Shown here piece after piece: positions 26,188 to 34,763 of a stretch of 64,000 nucleotides of DNA; positions within the stretch are counted from its first letter, which is position 1, and the number at the start of each line of letters is the position of its first letter. The stretch lies in NCBI RefSeq assembly GCF_030160395.1, contig NZ_BSOG01000002.1, forward strand, positions 511,280 to 575,279, in the 5' to 3' direction. The position numbers and the translations under genes are program-made. The notes beneath the pieces were generated by a model. The model saw only the letters and a list, made by a program, of their open reading frames with translations. It did not search any database and was not told the DNA's origin. The DNA is from Chitinimonas prasina. GTDB lineage: Bacteria > Pseudomonadota > Gammaproteobacteria > Burkholderiales > Chitinimonadaceae.

Positions 26188-28179
26188 ATGAGCAGCATCA
26201 GCATCCCCGTACTAGAGGCACTGAACGACGACCCGGACAACCAGGCGGCCTATGGCCCACGCACCTATCGGCTGGCACAGGCAGCACTGCGGCGGCGCAG
26301 GCATATCAACTACCAGCAGTTCAAAGAGATCAGCGGTATACGTTCCAGCTATATAGGCCGTGTGTTGTTCGAAGGCCTGGCCGGCGCAGGTGCCACCGTG
26401 CTGCCGCCAGAGCGCCTGGCGCATTTCATTACCTTGCTTGATAGCGAGTTGCTGGACGACAAGGAGGCCGCAGCGTTCCTGGCCTTGAGAGGCAGCACAG
26501 CAGAGTTGACCCAGCGCCAGTTCAGCAAGCTGCTGTTCAGCACGCTAAGCATGCTGGAACCCGAACGGCGGAAACTGGTGTGCCGACGACTGACCTATAG
26601 CTTCTACCAACCCGATACCGGCACCGTGGCCCAAGCTACACTGGATGCAAAGGATTTCAGCCAGCGCTTCCGTGCCCTACATACCCTGCCTAGACAATTG
26701 AACAGCAAGCAGGTGAACTGGCTGGGCAAGCTGCGCCGCCGCACCGAAGCCGGCACAGTGCAGCAATGGCTGGGTGCCCCGCAGCAGCGCCAGCTGTTGT
26801 TCTGGTCGGCCAGCTATTTGCTGCTATGCCTGATGGTCTTTTACTTGCAGGCACAAAGCTACCGCGCCGCCGGTGCTGACATTGCCATACAGCTGGCGCG
26901 CGGGGCAGCAGGGTGTGTCAATCTAGGCACAGCACTGATCTGCCTGCCCATGCTACGCAGCCTGACCACCACCCTGCACCGGCGCCTACCGCATATCCTG
27001 ATGCCCTATGGCGCCCTGCGCAGCCTGCACAAGCTGGTAGGTGTTTCGCTGGTTGTCTTCAGTTTGATCCATATTGCAGGGCAACTGGCCCATCAGGCAG
27101 CGCTGGGCAATTCCATGTCCGCCTTTCTTTGGCAGACCGCGCTGGGCATCACGGGCGTCATCCTGCTGGTGGTCATCGCCATCATGGCCGGCCTGGGTAG
27201 GCAGCGCTTCTATCGCAAGCCAGGCCGTTACGCCTGGTTCAAATTCAGCCACAAGCTGTATTGGGTCTGGTTCGGCCTTATGCTGTGGCATAGCCCGCAG
27301 TTCTGGCTTTGGTTTCTGCTGCCCGGCCTGCTATTCGTCATCAATCTTCTATTCCAGGCAAGGCGCAAGTCTAAGCTCTCGTGCGTAGTCGCCATGGAAG
27401 CAGCCGCCGAACAGATCACCATCCTGGAACTGCAACGCCCTAGCGGCTTTCAGTTTCGTGCCGGCGATTATGTCTATCTGCGCCTGCCCGAGATCGACCG
27501 CCAGCAGTGGCATCCCTTTACCCTGTCCTCTGCTCCAGGCCAGGACAAGCTGACCCTGCACATCCGCAATGCCGGCTTGTGGACTGGACAGCTACATGCT
27601 CTGGCACGCCAGACGGGTGGCGCCAACCTGCCCATGCCTGCAGAGCTGGATGGCCCCTATTCCGCCCCCAGCGCCATCGTCATGCGTCACGATGTCACCA
27701 TACTGGTAGCAGGCGGCATAGGCATCACACCGTTTGCATCACTGCTGCGCCATATCACCCTGCAGTCGCAAGCAGGCTTGCGGCCGGTGAAGCAGCATGT
27801 CTATGTCTACTGGATATGCCGTACGCCCGACGCCATAGCCTGGATCAGGCCATTGCTGGATGAATTGGCAGACAGCCCCGCTGCCAGCTGGGTCAGCATC
27901 AAGCTGTTCTGCAGCGCCGTACAGCGGGACCTGGGCGATCTGGCCTTGCAGCTGGCCAGCGAGCACTATCACCTGCGGCATGGGCGCGACGCACTGACGG
28001 ATTGCCGATATCCGCTCCACTGGGGCCGTCCTGATTGGGATCAAGAGCTGGATGGCATACTGCTGGCCCATCCCAGCCACCCACCAAGGATGTTCTTTTG
28101 CGGTCCCACGCCCTTTGCCACCGAACTCAAGGCAAAGTGCCTGCCACGGCGCATTCCGTTCTCGCAGGAGATATTCTGA
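26188..28179 (+). CDS. NADPH oxidase (NOX) family transmembrane flavocytochrome
   Basis: 663 residues. Predicted to move electrons from cytosolic NAD(P)H through FAD and two membrane haems to oxygen (giving superoxide) or ferric iron. Haem ligands H281/H295 and H355/H368 have the 13- and 12-residue spacing of animal NOX2. FAD motif HPFTLSS is at 442-448, NADPH motif ILVAGGIGITPFASLL at 505-520, YVYWICR at 539-545, GRPDWD at 613-618, FCGP at 637-640, and the chain ends FSQEIF like NOX2. Residues 1-200 are a cytosolic extension resembling a degenerate EF-hand pair (about 58-120) without calcium ligands. Ferric-reductase is the alternative. Start has only a weak ribosome-binding site. Confidence 0.9.
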   Translation: MSSISIPVLEALNDDPDNQAAYGPRTYRLAQAALRRRRHINYQQFKEISGIRSSYIGRVLFEGLAGAGATVLPPERLAHFITLLDSELLDDKEAAAFLALRGSTAELTQRQFSKLLFSTLSMLEPERRKLVCRRLTYSFYQPDTGTVAQATLDAKDFSQRFRALHTLPRQLNSKQVNWLGKLRRRTEAGTVQQWLGAPQQRQLLFWSASYLLLCLMVFYLQAQSYRAAGADIAIQLARGAAGCVNLGTALICLPMLRSLTTTLHRRLPHILMPYGALRSLHKLVGVSLVVFSLIHIAGQLAHQAALGNSMSAFLWQTALGITGVILLVVIAIMAGLGRQRFYRKPGRYAWFKFSHKLYWVWFGLMLWHSPQFWLWFLLPGLLFVINLLFQARRKSKLSCVVAMEAAAEQITILELQRPSGFQFRAGDYVYLRLPEIDRQQWHPFTLSSAPGQDKLTLHIRNAGLWTGQLHALARQTGGANLPMPAELDGPYSAPSAIVMRHDVTILVAGGIGITPFASLLRHITLQSQAGLRPVKQHVYVYWICRTPDAIAWIRPLLDELADSPAASWVSIKLFCSAVQRDLGDLALQLASEHYHLRHGRDALTDCRYPLHWGRPDWDQELDGILLAHPSHPPRMFFCGPTPFATELKAKCLPRRIPFSQEIF

Positions 28180-28232
28180 GCAGTTAGCAGCTAAGTGCCG
28201 CTGCGCTGGGTCTGTCCCATGTGCTCATAAAA

Positions 28233-28259
28233 GAACAAGGCGCCATAGGCGCCTTGTTC
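28233..28259. terminator. Shared terminator between NOX and ppsA
   Basis: Perfect 12-bp stem GAACAAGGCGCC / GGCGCCTTGTTC with a three-base loop. On the minus strand it is followed by TTTTATG, so it best serves ppsA, 39 bases after its stop. Confidence 0.8.
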
Positions 28260-28297
28260 TACTTGCTGAGTGCTGATTGCATACCGCTGGCGCGATT

Positions 28298-30694
28298 TCA
28301 GGCAGCAGCCCCGCTACCCAGCTCCTTGGCCAGGTACAACCAGGTTTCCACCACGGTATCGGGGTTGAGCGATACCGTTTCGATACCCTGCTCCACCAGC
28401 CACTTGGCGAAATCGGGGTGATCGGATGGGCCCTGACCACAGATACCAATGTACTTGCCCTTGGCACGGCAGGCCTTGATGGCCATCGACAGCATGGCCT
28501 TCACTGCATCGTTACGCTCGTCGAACAGGCTGGCAATGGGGCCGCCAGAATCTCGATCCAGCGCCAGGGTCAGCTGCGTCATATCGTTGGAACCGATAGA
28601 GAAGCCATCGAAGTATTCCAGGAACTGATCCGCCAGGATGGCATTGGAAGGAATCTCGCACATCATGATCAGGCGCAGGCCATCGCGACCGCGTTCCAGG
28701 CCGTTTTCCTTCAGCAACTCCACCACCTTGCTGGCTTCATCCAGGGTACGGACAAAGGGAATCATCACCTCGACATTGGTCAGACCCATTTCATTGCGCA
28801 CCTTCTTCAAGGCACGGGTCTCCAGTTCGAAGCAGTCGCGGAAGGATTCGCTGATGTAGCGCGACGCCCCGCGGAAGCCAATCATGGGGTTTTCTTCGTG
28901 AGGCTCGTAGTTCTGCCCACCGATCAGGTTCGAATACTCGTTCGACTTGAAGTCGGACATGCGAACAATGACCTTCTTCGGGTAGAAGGCGGCCGCCAGG
29001 GTAGCAATACCCTCAACCAGCTTCTCCACGTAGAAATCCACTGCGCTGGCGTAACCGCCAATGCGCTCATCCACCTGCTGCTTCAGATCCCATGGCAGAT
29101 TGGGGTAAGCCAGCAGCGCCTTGGGATGGATGCCTATCATTCGGTTGATGATGAATTCCAGGCGTGCCAGACCAACACCTTCATTGGGCAGGTGGCTGAA
29201 ATCGAATGCCAGCTCTGGGTTGCCAACGTTCATCATCAGCTTGACCGGGCTATTGGGCATGGAGTCCAGCTTGAGGTCGATGATCTCGATGGCCAGCTGA
29301 CCATCATAGATATTGCCGGTATCACCCTCAGCACAAGAAACCGTCACATACTGGCCATCGCTCAAGGAGCGGGTCGCATCGCCGCAGCCCACCACGGCTG
29401 GGATGCCAAGTTCACGAGCAATGATGGCAGCGTGGCAGGTACGGCCGCCACGATTGGTCACGATAGCCGAAGCACGCTTCATTACCGGCTCCCAGTCGGG
29501 GTCGGTCATATCGGTCACCAGCACATCGCCCGGCTTGACCGAGTCCATCTCGCTGGCGTCCTTGATCAGGCGTACCACGCCCTGGCCTATCTTCTGGCCG
29601 ATGGCACGACCGGAGGCCAATACGGCAGACTTGCTGTTCAACCGATAACGGCGCAGCGTATCCACACGAGCTTCCTGCGACTTCACCGTTTCAGGACGGG
29701 CCTGCAGGATGTACAGCTTGCCATCCACACCATCGCGTCCCCATTCGATATCCATCGGACGCTGGTAGTGCTTTTCGATGATCAGCGCGTAGCGCGACAG
29801 CTCCTCGACTTCGGCATCAGTGATGGAGAAATGATTGCGGTCGACATCGGATACATCCACCGTGCGTACCGACTTACCGGCAGCCGCCTCGGTGGTGAAT
29901 TCCATCTTGATCTGCTTGGAGCCACGGTTGCGGCGCAATATGGCCGGCTTGCCAGCAGCCACATTGGGCTTGTAGACGTAGAACTCGTCAGGATTGACCG
30001 CCCCCTGCACCACCGTCTCGCCCAGGCCATAGCTGGATGTAACAAACACCACATCGTCAAAGCCCGACTCGGTGTCGATGGTGAACATCACACCGGCAGC
30101 CCCCTTGTCCGAGCGCACCATGCGCTGGATACCGGCAGACAAGGCTACATCGGCATGTGCAAAGCCCTTGTGGACGCGGTAGGAAATGGCGCGATCGTTA
30201 TACAGGGAGGCAAACACCTCCTTGATGGCGTGCAGCACATTGTCGATACCGACGATATTGAGGAAGGTCTCCTGCTGACCGGCAAACGAGGCGTCAGGCA
30301 GATCTTCAGCCGTTGCACTGGAGCGCACTGCCACCGAAATGGTCGCTCCGGAATCGGCCTCCATCTTGGCAAAGGCGGTACGGATATCGGCATCCAGTGC
30401 TGGCGGGAAGGGTTGATCCACCACCCACTGGCGTATCTGCTTGCCCACACGCAGCAGCTCGGAAACATTGTCCACATCCAGCGCCGTCAGGGCTGCATCG
30501 ATGCGGGCAGAGAGGCCGTCATAAGCCAGGAAAATTCGGTAGGCCTCAGCCGTAGTGGCAAAACCGCCGGGGACGCGCACGCCCGAAGCGGCCAACTGGC
30601 TGATCATTTCGCCAAGCGAGGCGTTCTTGCCGCCCACGCGCTCGACGTCGGTCATGCGCAGTTCGTCAAACCAGATGACGTTGTTCTCTGCCAT
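28298..30694 (-). CDS. ppsA: Phosphoenolpyruvate synthase PpsA
   Basis: Converts pyruvate, ATP and water to PEP, AMP and phosphate in gluconeogenesis. The 798 residues begin [20 protein letters not shown] then [10 protein letters not shown] (ATP-grasp nucleotide site). The phospho-carrier histidine is H421 in [17 protein letters not shown], the same number as in E. coli. The C-terminal TIM barrel has [16 protein letters not shown]. The ATG at 30694 has an AAGGAAA site; an in-frame upstream extension to 30805 is not family-like. Divergent from ppsR. Confidence 0.97.
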   Translation of the reverse strand: MAENNVIWFDELRMTDVERVGGKNASLGEMISQLAASGVRVPGGFATTAEAYRIFLAYDGLSARIDAALTALDVDNVSELLRVGKQIRQWVVDQPFPPALDADIRTAFAKMEADSGATISVAVRSSATAEDLPDASFAGQQETFLNIVGIDNVLHAIKEVFASLYNDRAISYRVHKGFAHADVALSAGIQRMVRSDKGAAGVMFTIDTESGFDDVVFVTSSYGLGETVVQGAVNPDEFYVYKPNVAAGKPAILRRNRGSKQIKMEFTTEAAAGKSVRTVDVSDVDRNHFSITDAEVEELSRYALIIEKHYQRPMDIEWGRDGVDGKLYILQARPETVKSQEARVDTLRRYRLNSKSAVLASGRAIGQKIGQGVVRLIKDASEMDSVKPGDVLVTDMTDPDWEPVMKRASAIVTNRGGRTCHAAIIARELGIPAVVGCGDATRSLSDGQYVTVSCAEGDTGNIYDGQLAIEIIDLKLDSMPNSPVKLMMNVGNPELAFDFSHLPNEGVGLARLEFIINRMIGIHPKALLAYPNLPWDLKQQVDERIGGYASAVDFYVEKLVEGIATLAAAFYPKKVIVRMSDFKSNEYSNLIGGQNYEPHEENPMIGFRGASRYISESFRDCFELETRALKKVRNEMGLTNVEVMIPFVRTLDEASKVVELLKENGLERGRDGLRLIMMCEIPSNAILADQFLEYFDGFSIGSNDMTQLTLALDRDSGGPIASLFDERNDAVKAMLSMAIKACRAKGKYIGICGQGPSDHPDFAKWLVEQGIETVSLNPDTVVETWLYLAKELGSGAAA

Positions 30695-31022
30695 TTGCTT
30701 GTTTCCTTGCAGGGGATTTGGGGAATCTGAGGCGGTAATTCTAACTTGTTTAGCGGCATCGGCGCAGCCACACAAGCGATGTCGCAGCGACCTTATTTTG
30801 CGCAATGCAACACAACACGGTCAGGCTTGTATCACAAAAATGTAGTCGCACACCCGGCATTACAGGCTATACACCGAAAAAAGGCCGTTTTCCCTGATGT
30901 TGCAGCCTCGCAACCCCTCGCAGCCCTGGCCTGCGCTGTGGCAACATGGCTGCATCAGCCAGCTTCTGCACACCAGTGTAGCCTGCCATCCTTACGTGAT
31001 ACCGAAACCGGATACCCAAGCC
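30695..31022. other. Divergent regulatory region of ppsA and ppsR
   Basis: 328 bp holding the promoters of both genes. AT-richer sequence around 30790-30850 is a likely promoter zone. I could not define an operator or a confident -35/-10 pair. Confidence 0.4.
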
Positions 31023-31847
31023 ATGTCAGCCCACCGCACCGTCTTCTTCGTCTCCGACCGCACCGGCATCACCGCCGAAATGCTGGGCCACAGCCTGATT
31101 ACCCAGTTCGAGGGGATAGAATTCAAGCGCGTCACCCTGCCCTTTGTCGATACCCACGAAAAAGCCGAACTGGTAGCGGAGCGCATACGCCAGACCGGCA
31201 TCAATGACGGCGCCAGGCCGCTGGTGTTCTCCACCTTTGTGAAGAACGATATCCGCGACATCATCCATATCCCGGAAGCCCATGTGGTGGACTTCTTCGA
31301 GGCCTTTATCGAGCCGCTGGAAGCGGAGCTGGGCAAGGAATCCTCGCACACCGTGGGCAAGAGCCACAGCATAGAGAACTTCCACGAATACAATGCCCGC
31401 ATCGAGGCCGTGAACTATGCGCTGGCGCACGACGATGGTATCAAACCGTCTGACCTGGATAGCGCCGACATCGTACTGGTGGGTGTTTCACGCTCAGGCA
31501 AGACGCCAACCTGTCTCTATCTGGCGCTGCAATATGGCATCAAGGCCGCCAACTATCCGCTGACCCCGGACGACTTCGGCCAGCCTGGTCTGCCCAAGGC
31601 CCTGCTGCCCAGCAAGCACAAGCTGTTCGGCCTGACCATCGTGCCGGAACGCCTGTCGCAGATACGCGCCGAGCGCAAGCCGGACAGCCGCTATGCGTCC
31701 ATCGACAACTGCCGTTACGAGGTTGCCGAAGCAGAAGCCATCTATCGTGCCGCCGGCATTCCTCATCTCAACACCACCAGCAAGTCGATCGAGGAACTGG
31801 CTTCCACCATCGTGCACAAATTCAACTTGGCGCGACGGGTGTACTGA
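31023..31847 (+). CDS. ppsR: PEP synthase regulatory kinase/pyrophosphorylase PpsR
   Basis: PpsR inactivates PpsA by ADP-dependent threonine phosphorylation and reactivates it by Pi-dependent dephosphorylation. The 274 residues start [20 protein letters not shown], the DUF299 signature. The P-loop GVSRSGKT is at 154-161. An upstream in-frame start exists (30897) but gives an unrelated extension. Divergence from ppsA, its target, supports the call. Its TGA abuts the ubiB stop of the opposite strand. Confidence 0.96.
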   Translation: MSAHRTVFFVSDRTGITAEMLGHSLITQFEGIEFKRVTLPFVDTHEKAELVAERIRQTGINDGARPLVFSTFVKNDIRDIIHIPEAHVVDFFEAFIEPLEAELGKESSHTVGKSHSIENFHEYNARIEAVNYALAHDDGIKPSDLDSADIVLVGVSRSGKTPTCLYLALQYGIKAANYPLTPDDFGQPGLPKALLPSKHKLFGLTIVPERLSQIRAERKPDSRYASIDNCRYEVAEAEAIYRAAGIPHLNTTSKSIEELASTIVHKFNLARRVY

Positions 31848-33530
31848 TCAATTACGCTTGCCTGCGCGCCAGATCGACCAGATCAGCCAGATACTGTTCA
31901 GGAAGGCAATCAGGAAGCCAATGAAGCCAAATGCCGGCAGACCGAAGATACGTGGCCCTGCCGGTACGGTCATGACGATGCTTGATCCTATGATCAGGCA
32001 ACCGGTGACGATGCCCAATGTCAGCCGATTGGCGGCACGGTCTATCTGCGCGCCAAACTGATCCAACCGCTTGAGATCAAGATCTATCTTGAGTTTGCCG
32101 CGCCGGGCAGCCTTGACGAGTCGTGAGAGATCACGCGGTATGCCGCCCGCCAGCGTCAGCATTTCCCACAGGTTGCGCCGCCCTTTCTTGACCAGCGCCC
32201 TGGGAGAATAGCGATTGAGCAGCACCTGGCGGACAAAGGGCGTCAGGTGGGGCACCATCTGGAATTCCGGGTCCAGTTGTCGTCCCAGGCCCTCCAGCGT
32301 GATCAGCGCTTTGAACAGCAAGGTCAGATCAGCCGGCAGGGTAATGGCGTGCTCACGCATGATGGCGATCACGTCATTGAGCAGCTGGCCGAAGCGGATG
32401 TCCTTCAGCGCCAGGTTCTCGTAGTTGAACATGAACTCGGCCAGATCCGCCGCCAGCTTCTCCTCATCCACCGCGATATCGGCGGTCCAGTCGAGTAGCA
32501 CATTCAGTATCCCACGCTCGTCCCTGGCGGCCAGCGCAGCCAGCAGGTCGACAATTTCATCACGCCGGGGTGCGGGCAGGCGGCCTATCATGCCGAAGTC
32601 GATGAAGGCGATACGATTGTCCGGGAGATAGATCACATTGCCAGGATGAGGATCGGCGTGGAAGTAGCCGTCGATCAAAACCATCTTGAGCACGGCGTCC
32701 GCCCCGCGCTGCGCCAGCAGCTTGCGATCCAGCCCCGCAGCCTCCAGCAGGCTCAGCTCGTTGCCCGGTACGCCGCCGACATAGGCTTGTACGTTGACGA
32801 TCTCGTTGGTGTAGTCCCAGAAAATCTCAGGGATAACGATATGCTTGTCGCTGGCGAAATTTTCGGCGAAGCGACGGTGGTGGTGGGCTTCCTGCGCCAG
32901 ATCCAGCTCTCGCCGCAGCGACTTGGCGAACTGCTCCACAATGCGTACGGGCTGATACTGCCTGGCATCGGGGAATTCAAACTCCACCAGGCTGGCCAGG
33001 TGATGGAGCACGCGCAGATCGGCCTCTATCTTGGCCACGATATGCGGACGGCGCACCTTCAGGATGACTTCGCGGCCATCCGGCAGCCTGGCGCGGTGAA
33101 CCTGGGCGATGGAAGCCGAGCCTATGGGCGTCTCGTCCAGTTCGACAAACATCTCGCGTGGCGGCACACCCCATACCCGTTCCAGCTCCGCCTCCAGTTC
33201 GGCAAACGGGGTGGCCGGGACATTCGACTGCAGTTGCTCGAACTCGGCGATCCAGTCAGGCGGAAACACATCCACCCGTGTCGCCATGACCTGCCCCAAC
33301 TTGATGAAGGTCGGCCCCAGCTCCTCCAATGCACGGCGTGCGCGCACAGGCGCATCCTGCTCGTTACGCATCTCTTCTTCGGGCAGATCAAGCGATTCGC
33401 CGGCCCGCTCGAATGTACGTTGTACATTGAGACGGCGAACCAAATCGCCAAAACCGTGTCTGGCCAACACGCCGATGATTTCACGTATGCGCGGCAGGTC
33501 GCGCATCAGGCTGATAGTTTCGCGTAGCAT
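31848..33530 (-). CDS. UbiB/ABC1 (AarF) family atypical kinase
   Basis: UbiB-family proteins support ubiquinone synthesis or lipid/quinone handling at the membrane. Kinase-like motifs are KLGQ at 77-80, invariant lysine in VILKV (157), ADPHPGN at 291-297 and DFG at 310-312. Two C-terminal hydrophobic helices follow (about 500-520 and 530-552), ending in a basic tail. The 560 residues match UbiB. ubiE and ubiJ are not next to it, so this may be a paralogue rather than the operonic ubiB. Its ATG is only 10 bp from a MITE-like element, which probably supplies its leader. Confidence 0.88.
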   Translation of the reverse strand: MLRETISLMRDLPRIREIIGVLARHGFGDLVRRLNVQRTFERAGESLDLPEEEMRNEQDAPVRARRALEELGPTFIKLGQVMATRVDVFPPDWIAEFEQLQSNVPATPFAELEAELERVWGVPPREMFVELDETPIGSASIAQVHRARLPDGREVILKVRRPHIVAKIEADLRVLHHLASLVEFEFPDARQYQPVRIVEQFAKSLRRELDLAQEAHHHRRFAENFASDKHIVIPEIFWDYTNEIVNVQAYVGGVPGNELSLLEAAGLDRKLLAQRGADAVLKMVLIDGYFHADPHPGNVIYLPDNRIAFIDFGMIGRLPAPRRDEIVDLLAALAARDERGILNVLLDWTADIAVDEEKLAADLAEFMFNYENLALKDIRFGQLLNDVIAIMREHAITLPADLTLLFKALITLEGLGRQLDPEFQMVPHLTPFVRQVLLNRYSPRALVKKGRRNLWEMLTLAGGIPRDLSRLVKAARRGKLKIDLDLKRLDQFGAQIDRAANRLTLGIVTGCLIIGSSIVMTVPAGPRIFGLPAFGFIGFLIAFLNSIWLIWSIWRAGKRN

Positions 33531-33540
33531 GGCTGGATTG

Positions 33541-33812
33541 TTAGAGCCTGTTCAATGTCTTTTCGTCGTGTCGCTGATCTGGAAAATGGCCAGGCACAAG
33601 GCGTGGTGCGCAGGCAATAACAAGTTATTGCCAAGCGCCACAACGCAGTGAACGGCCGTTTTCCAGATCAGCCCTGCGGGTTCGCAGCCTTGCCGGCGAA
33701 TGGCCGATTTGCAAGCCGCTGACGGTACCCGTACCGCTGCGCGGCTTGCGCCTTGCCCTTTATCCGGCAAGGTTGCAAACGACACGGCGAAAAGACATTG
33801 AACAGGCTCTAA
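33541..33812. mobile_element. MITE-like element with 33-bp terminal inverted repeats and nested hairpins
   Basis: The left end (33541-33573) and right end (33780-33812) are inverted copies with one mismatch, starting TTAGAGCCTGTTCAATG. TA next to each GAGCC end could be a TA target duplication. Inside, arm A pairs 33574-33591 with 33654-33671 (17/18) around GGCAATAAC-AA-GTTATTGCC. Arm B pairs 33684-33696 with 33764-33776 (12/13) around GCAAGCCGC / GCGGCTTGC (33711-33719, 33741-33749), which encloses GGTAC-CC-GTACC. There is no coding frame of note. It fits a non-autonomous transposable element; the family is not identified. Confidence 0.75.
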
Positions 33813-33938
33813 GGCCTGTCCGCAACTATTTCGCGCTCGCCTTGTACAGGTTGCAGAATTCCCTAGGGCTGGACGCCCGCCGCTGGAATTCGGCATCATG
33901 GCGCGCTTTACCGATAACCCTTTACCAAGAGTGCCGGC

Positions 33939-34577
33939 ATGACGTTCAAGTTCCGACACCTGCTGCTATTGCCGCTGGCCTGCCTGGCGCTAGCCTCGCC
34001 CAGGGAATACACAGCCGACAAACCCGAAGATGAAGTCCAGACTGCGAGCGAAGCCGAAGATGGCAACCGCTTTGCCCAGGACATCATGTTGCAAGCCTTG
34101 GGGTTGATTGGCGTGACCTACCGCTGGGGCGGTAATACGCCCGAAAGCGGGCTCGATTGCAGTGGTTTCATCAAGTATGTATTCCAGCAGGCAATGAATA
34201 TTGCCTTACCTCACAACGCCTTTGCCATCAGCCGCCTGGGCAATGATGTGGAAAAGGAAGAACTCAAGCCAGGCGACCTGGTGTTCTTCAATACCCTGGG
34301 CCGCAAGTTCTCCCATGTCGGCATCTATCTGGGTGATGATCGCTTTATCCACTCGCCATCCTCCGGCAGCAAGGTGCAGGTGGTGAGACTGACCGACGCC
34401 TACTGGGCCAAGCGCTATAACGGCGCGCGGCGCGTAACCCAGGAAAGCGTGGCCGAGCGTAGCCCGCAGTTGCAAAAGCTGATGAGCGAAGGCAGCGAAG
34501 TCAAACCCAGCAAGAAGAAGTCCAAAAAACCGGTCAAGAAAGGCAAGAAGAAAAGCAGCAAGAAGAAACGTCGATAG
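33939..34577 (+). CDS. NlpC/P60 (C40) peptidoglycan endopeptidase with Lys-rich tail
   Basis: Predicted periplasmic or surface cell-wall hydrolase cutting peptide stems. The first 20 residues form a signal peptide (RHLLLLPLACLALAS). The catalytic triad is C74 in LDCSGFIKYVF, H126 in FSHVGIYLG and H138 in FIHSPSS. The N-terminal YRWGG at 61-65 matches the family. The last 25 residues contain 14 Lys and 2 Arg. A cationic tail of this kind could bind anionic envelope polymers; that is inference. It is a single gene between the MITE-like element and lodA. Confidence 0.92.
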   Translation: MTFKFRHLLLLPLACLALASPREYTADKPEDEVQTASEAEDGNRFAQDIMLQALGLIGVTYRWGGNTPESGLDCSGFIKYVFQQAMNIALPHNAFAISRLGNDVEKEELKPGDLVFFNTLGRKFSHVGIYLGDDRFIHSPSSGSKVQVVRLTDAYWAKRYNGARRVTQESVAERSPQLQKLMSEGSEVKPSKKKSKKPVKKGKKKSSKKKRR

Positions 34578-34597
34578 ACATGCTGGCGCTTCTTGCC

Positions 34598-34633
34598 CGG
34601 CTGCCGGCTAACTGCATCAGTCAGCTGCAGCCG
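34598..34633 (+). terminator. Possible terminator hairpin after the P60 gene
   Basis: CGGCTGC pairs with GCAGCCG, enclosing GCT-A-ACTG-CAT-CAGT-C-AGC. Located 20 bases after the stop, but without a U-run. Confidence 0.4.
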
Positions 34634-34763
34634 TCCTCCCCCGTTTGAATGATGTTGCCCCGTCTGGCCTGCACTAAGCTGGCTAGGCGTGTACCCTAGC
34701 TTGAGCCTGTTCAACAAACAGGTGCTGAGGGACATATACAACAAGCAAACAGGAGGAGGAAGC

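Noticed and set aside
28277-30730. Open frame of about 800 codons on the plus strand opposite ppsA
   Set aside because: Antisense to ppsA, which has complete catalytic motifs; its translation is rich in His/Gly/Gln repeats typical of antisense reading.
34703-34722. GAGCCTGTTCAA near lodA, resembling the end of the MITE-like element
   Set aside because: Only 12 bases match, and they form a local hairpin (CCTGTT-CAACA-AACAGG). Chance or an ancient relic cannot be told apart.
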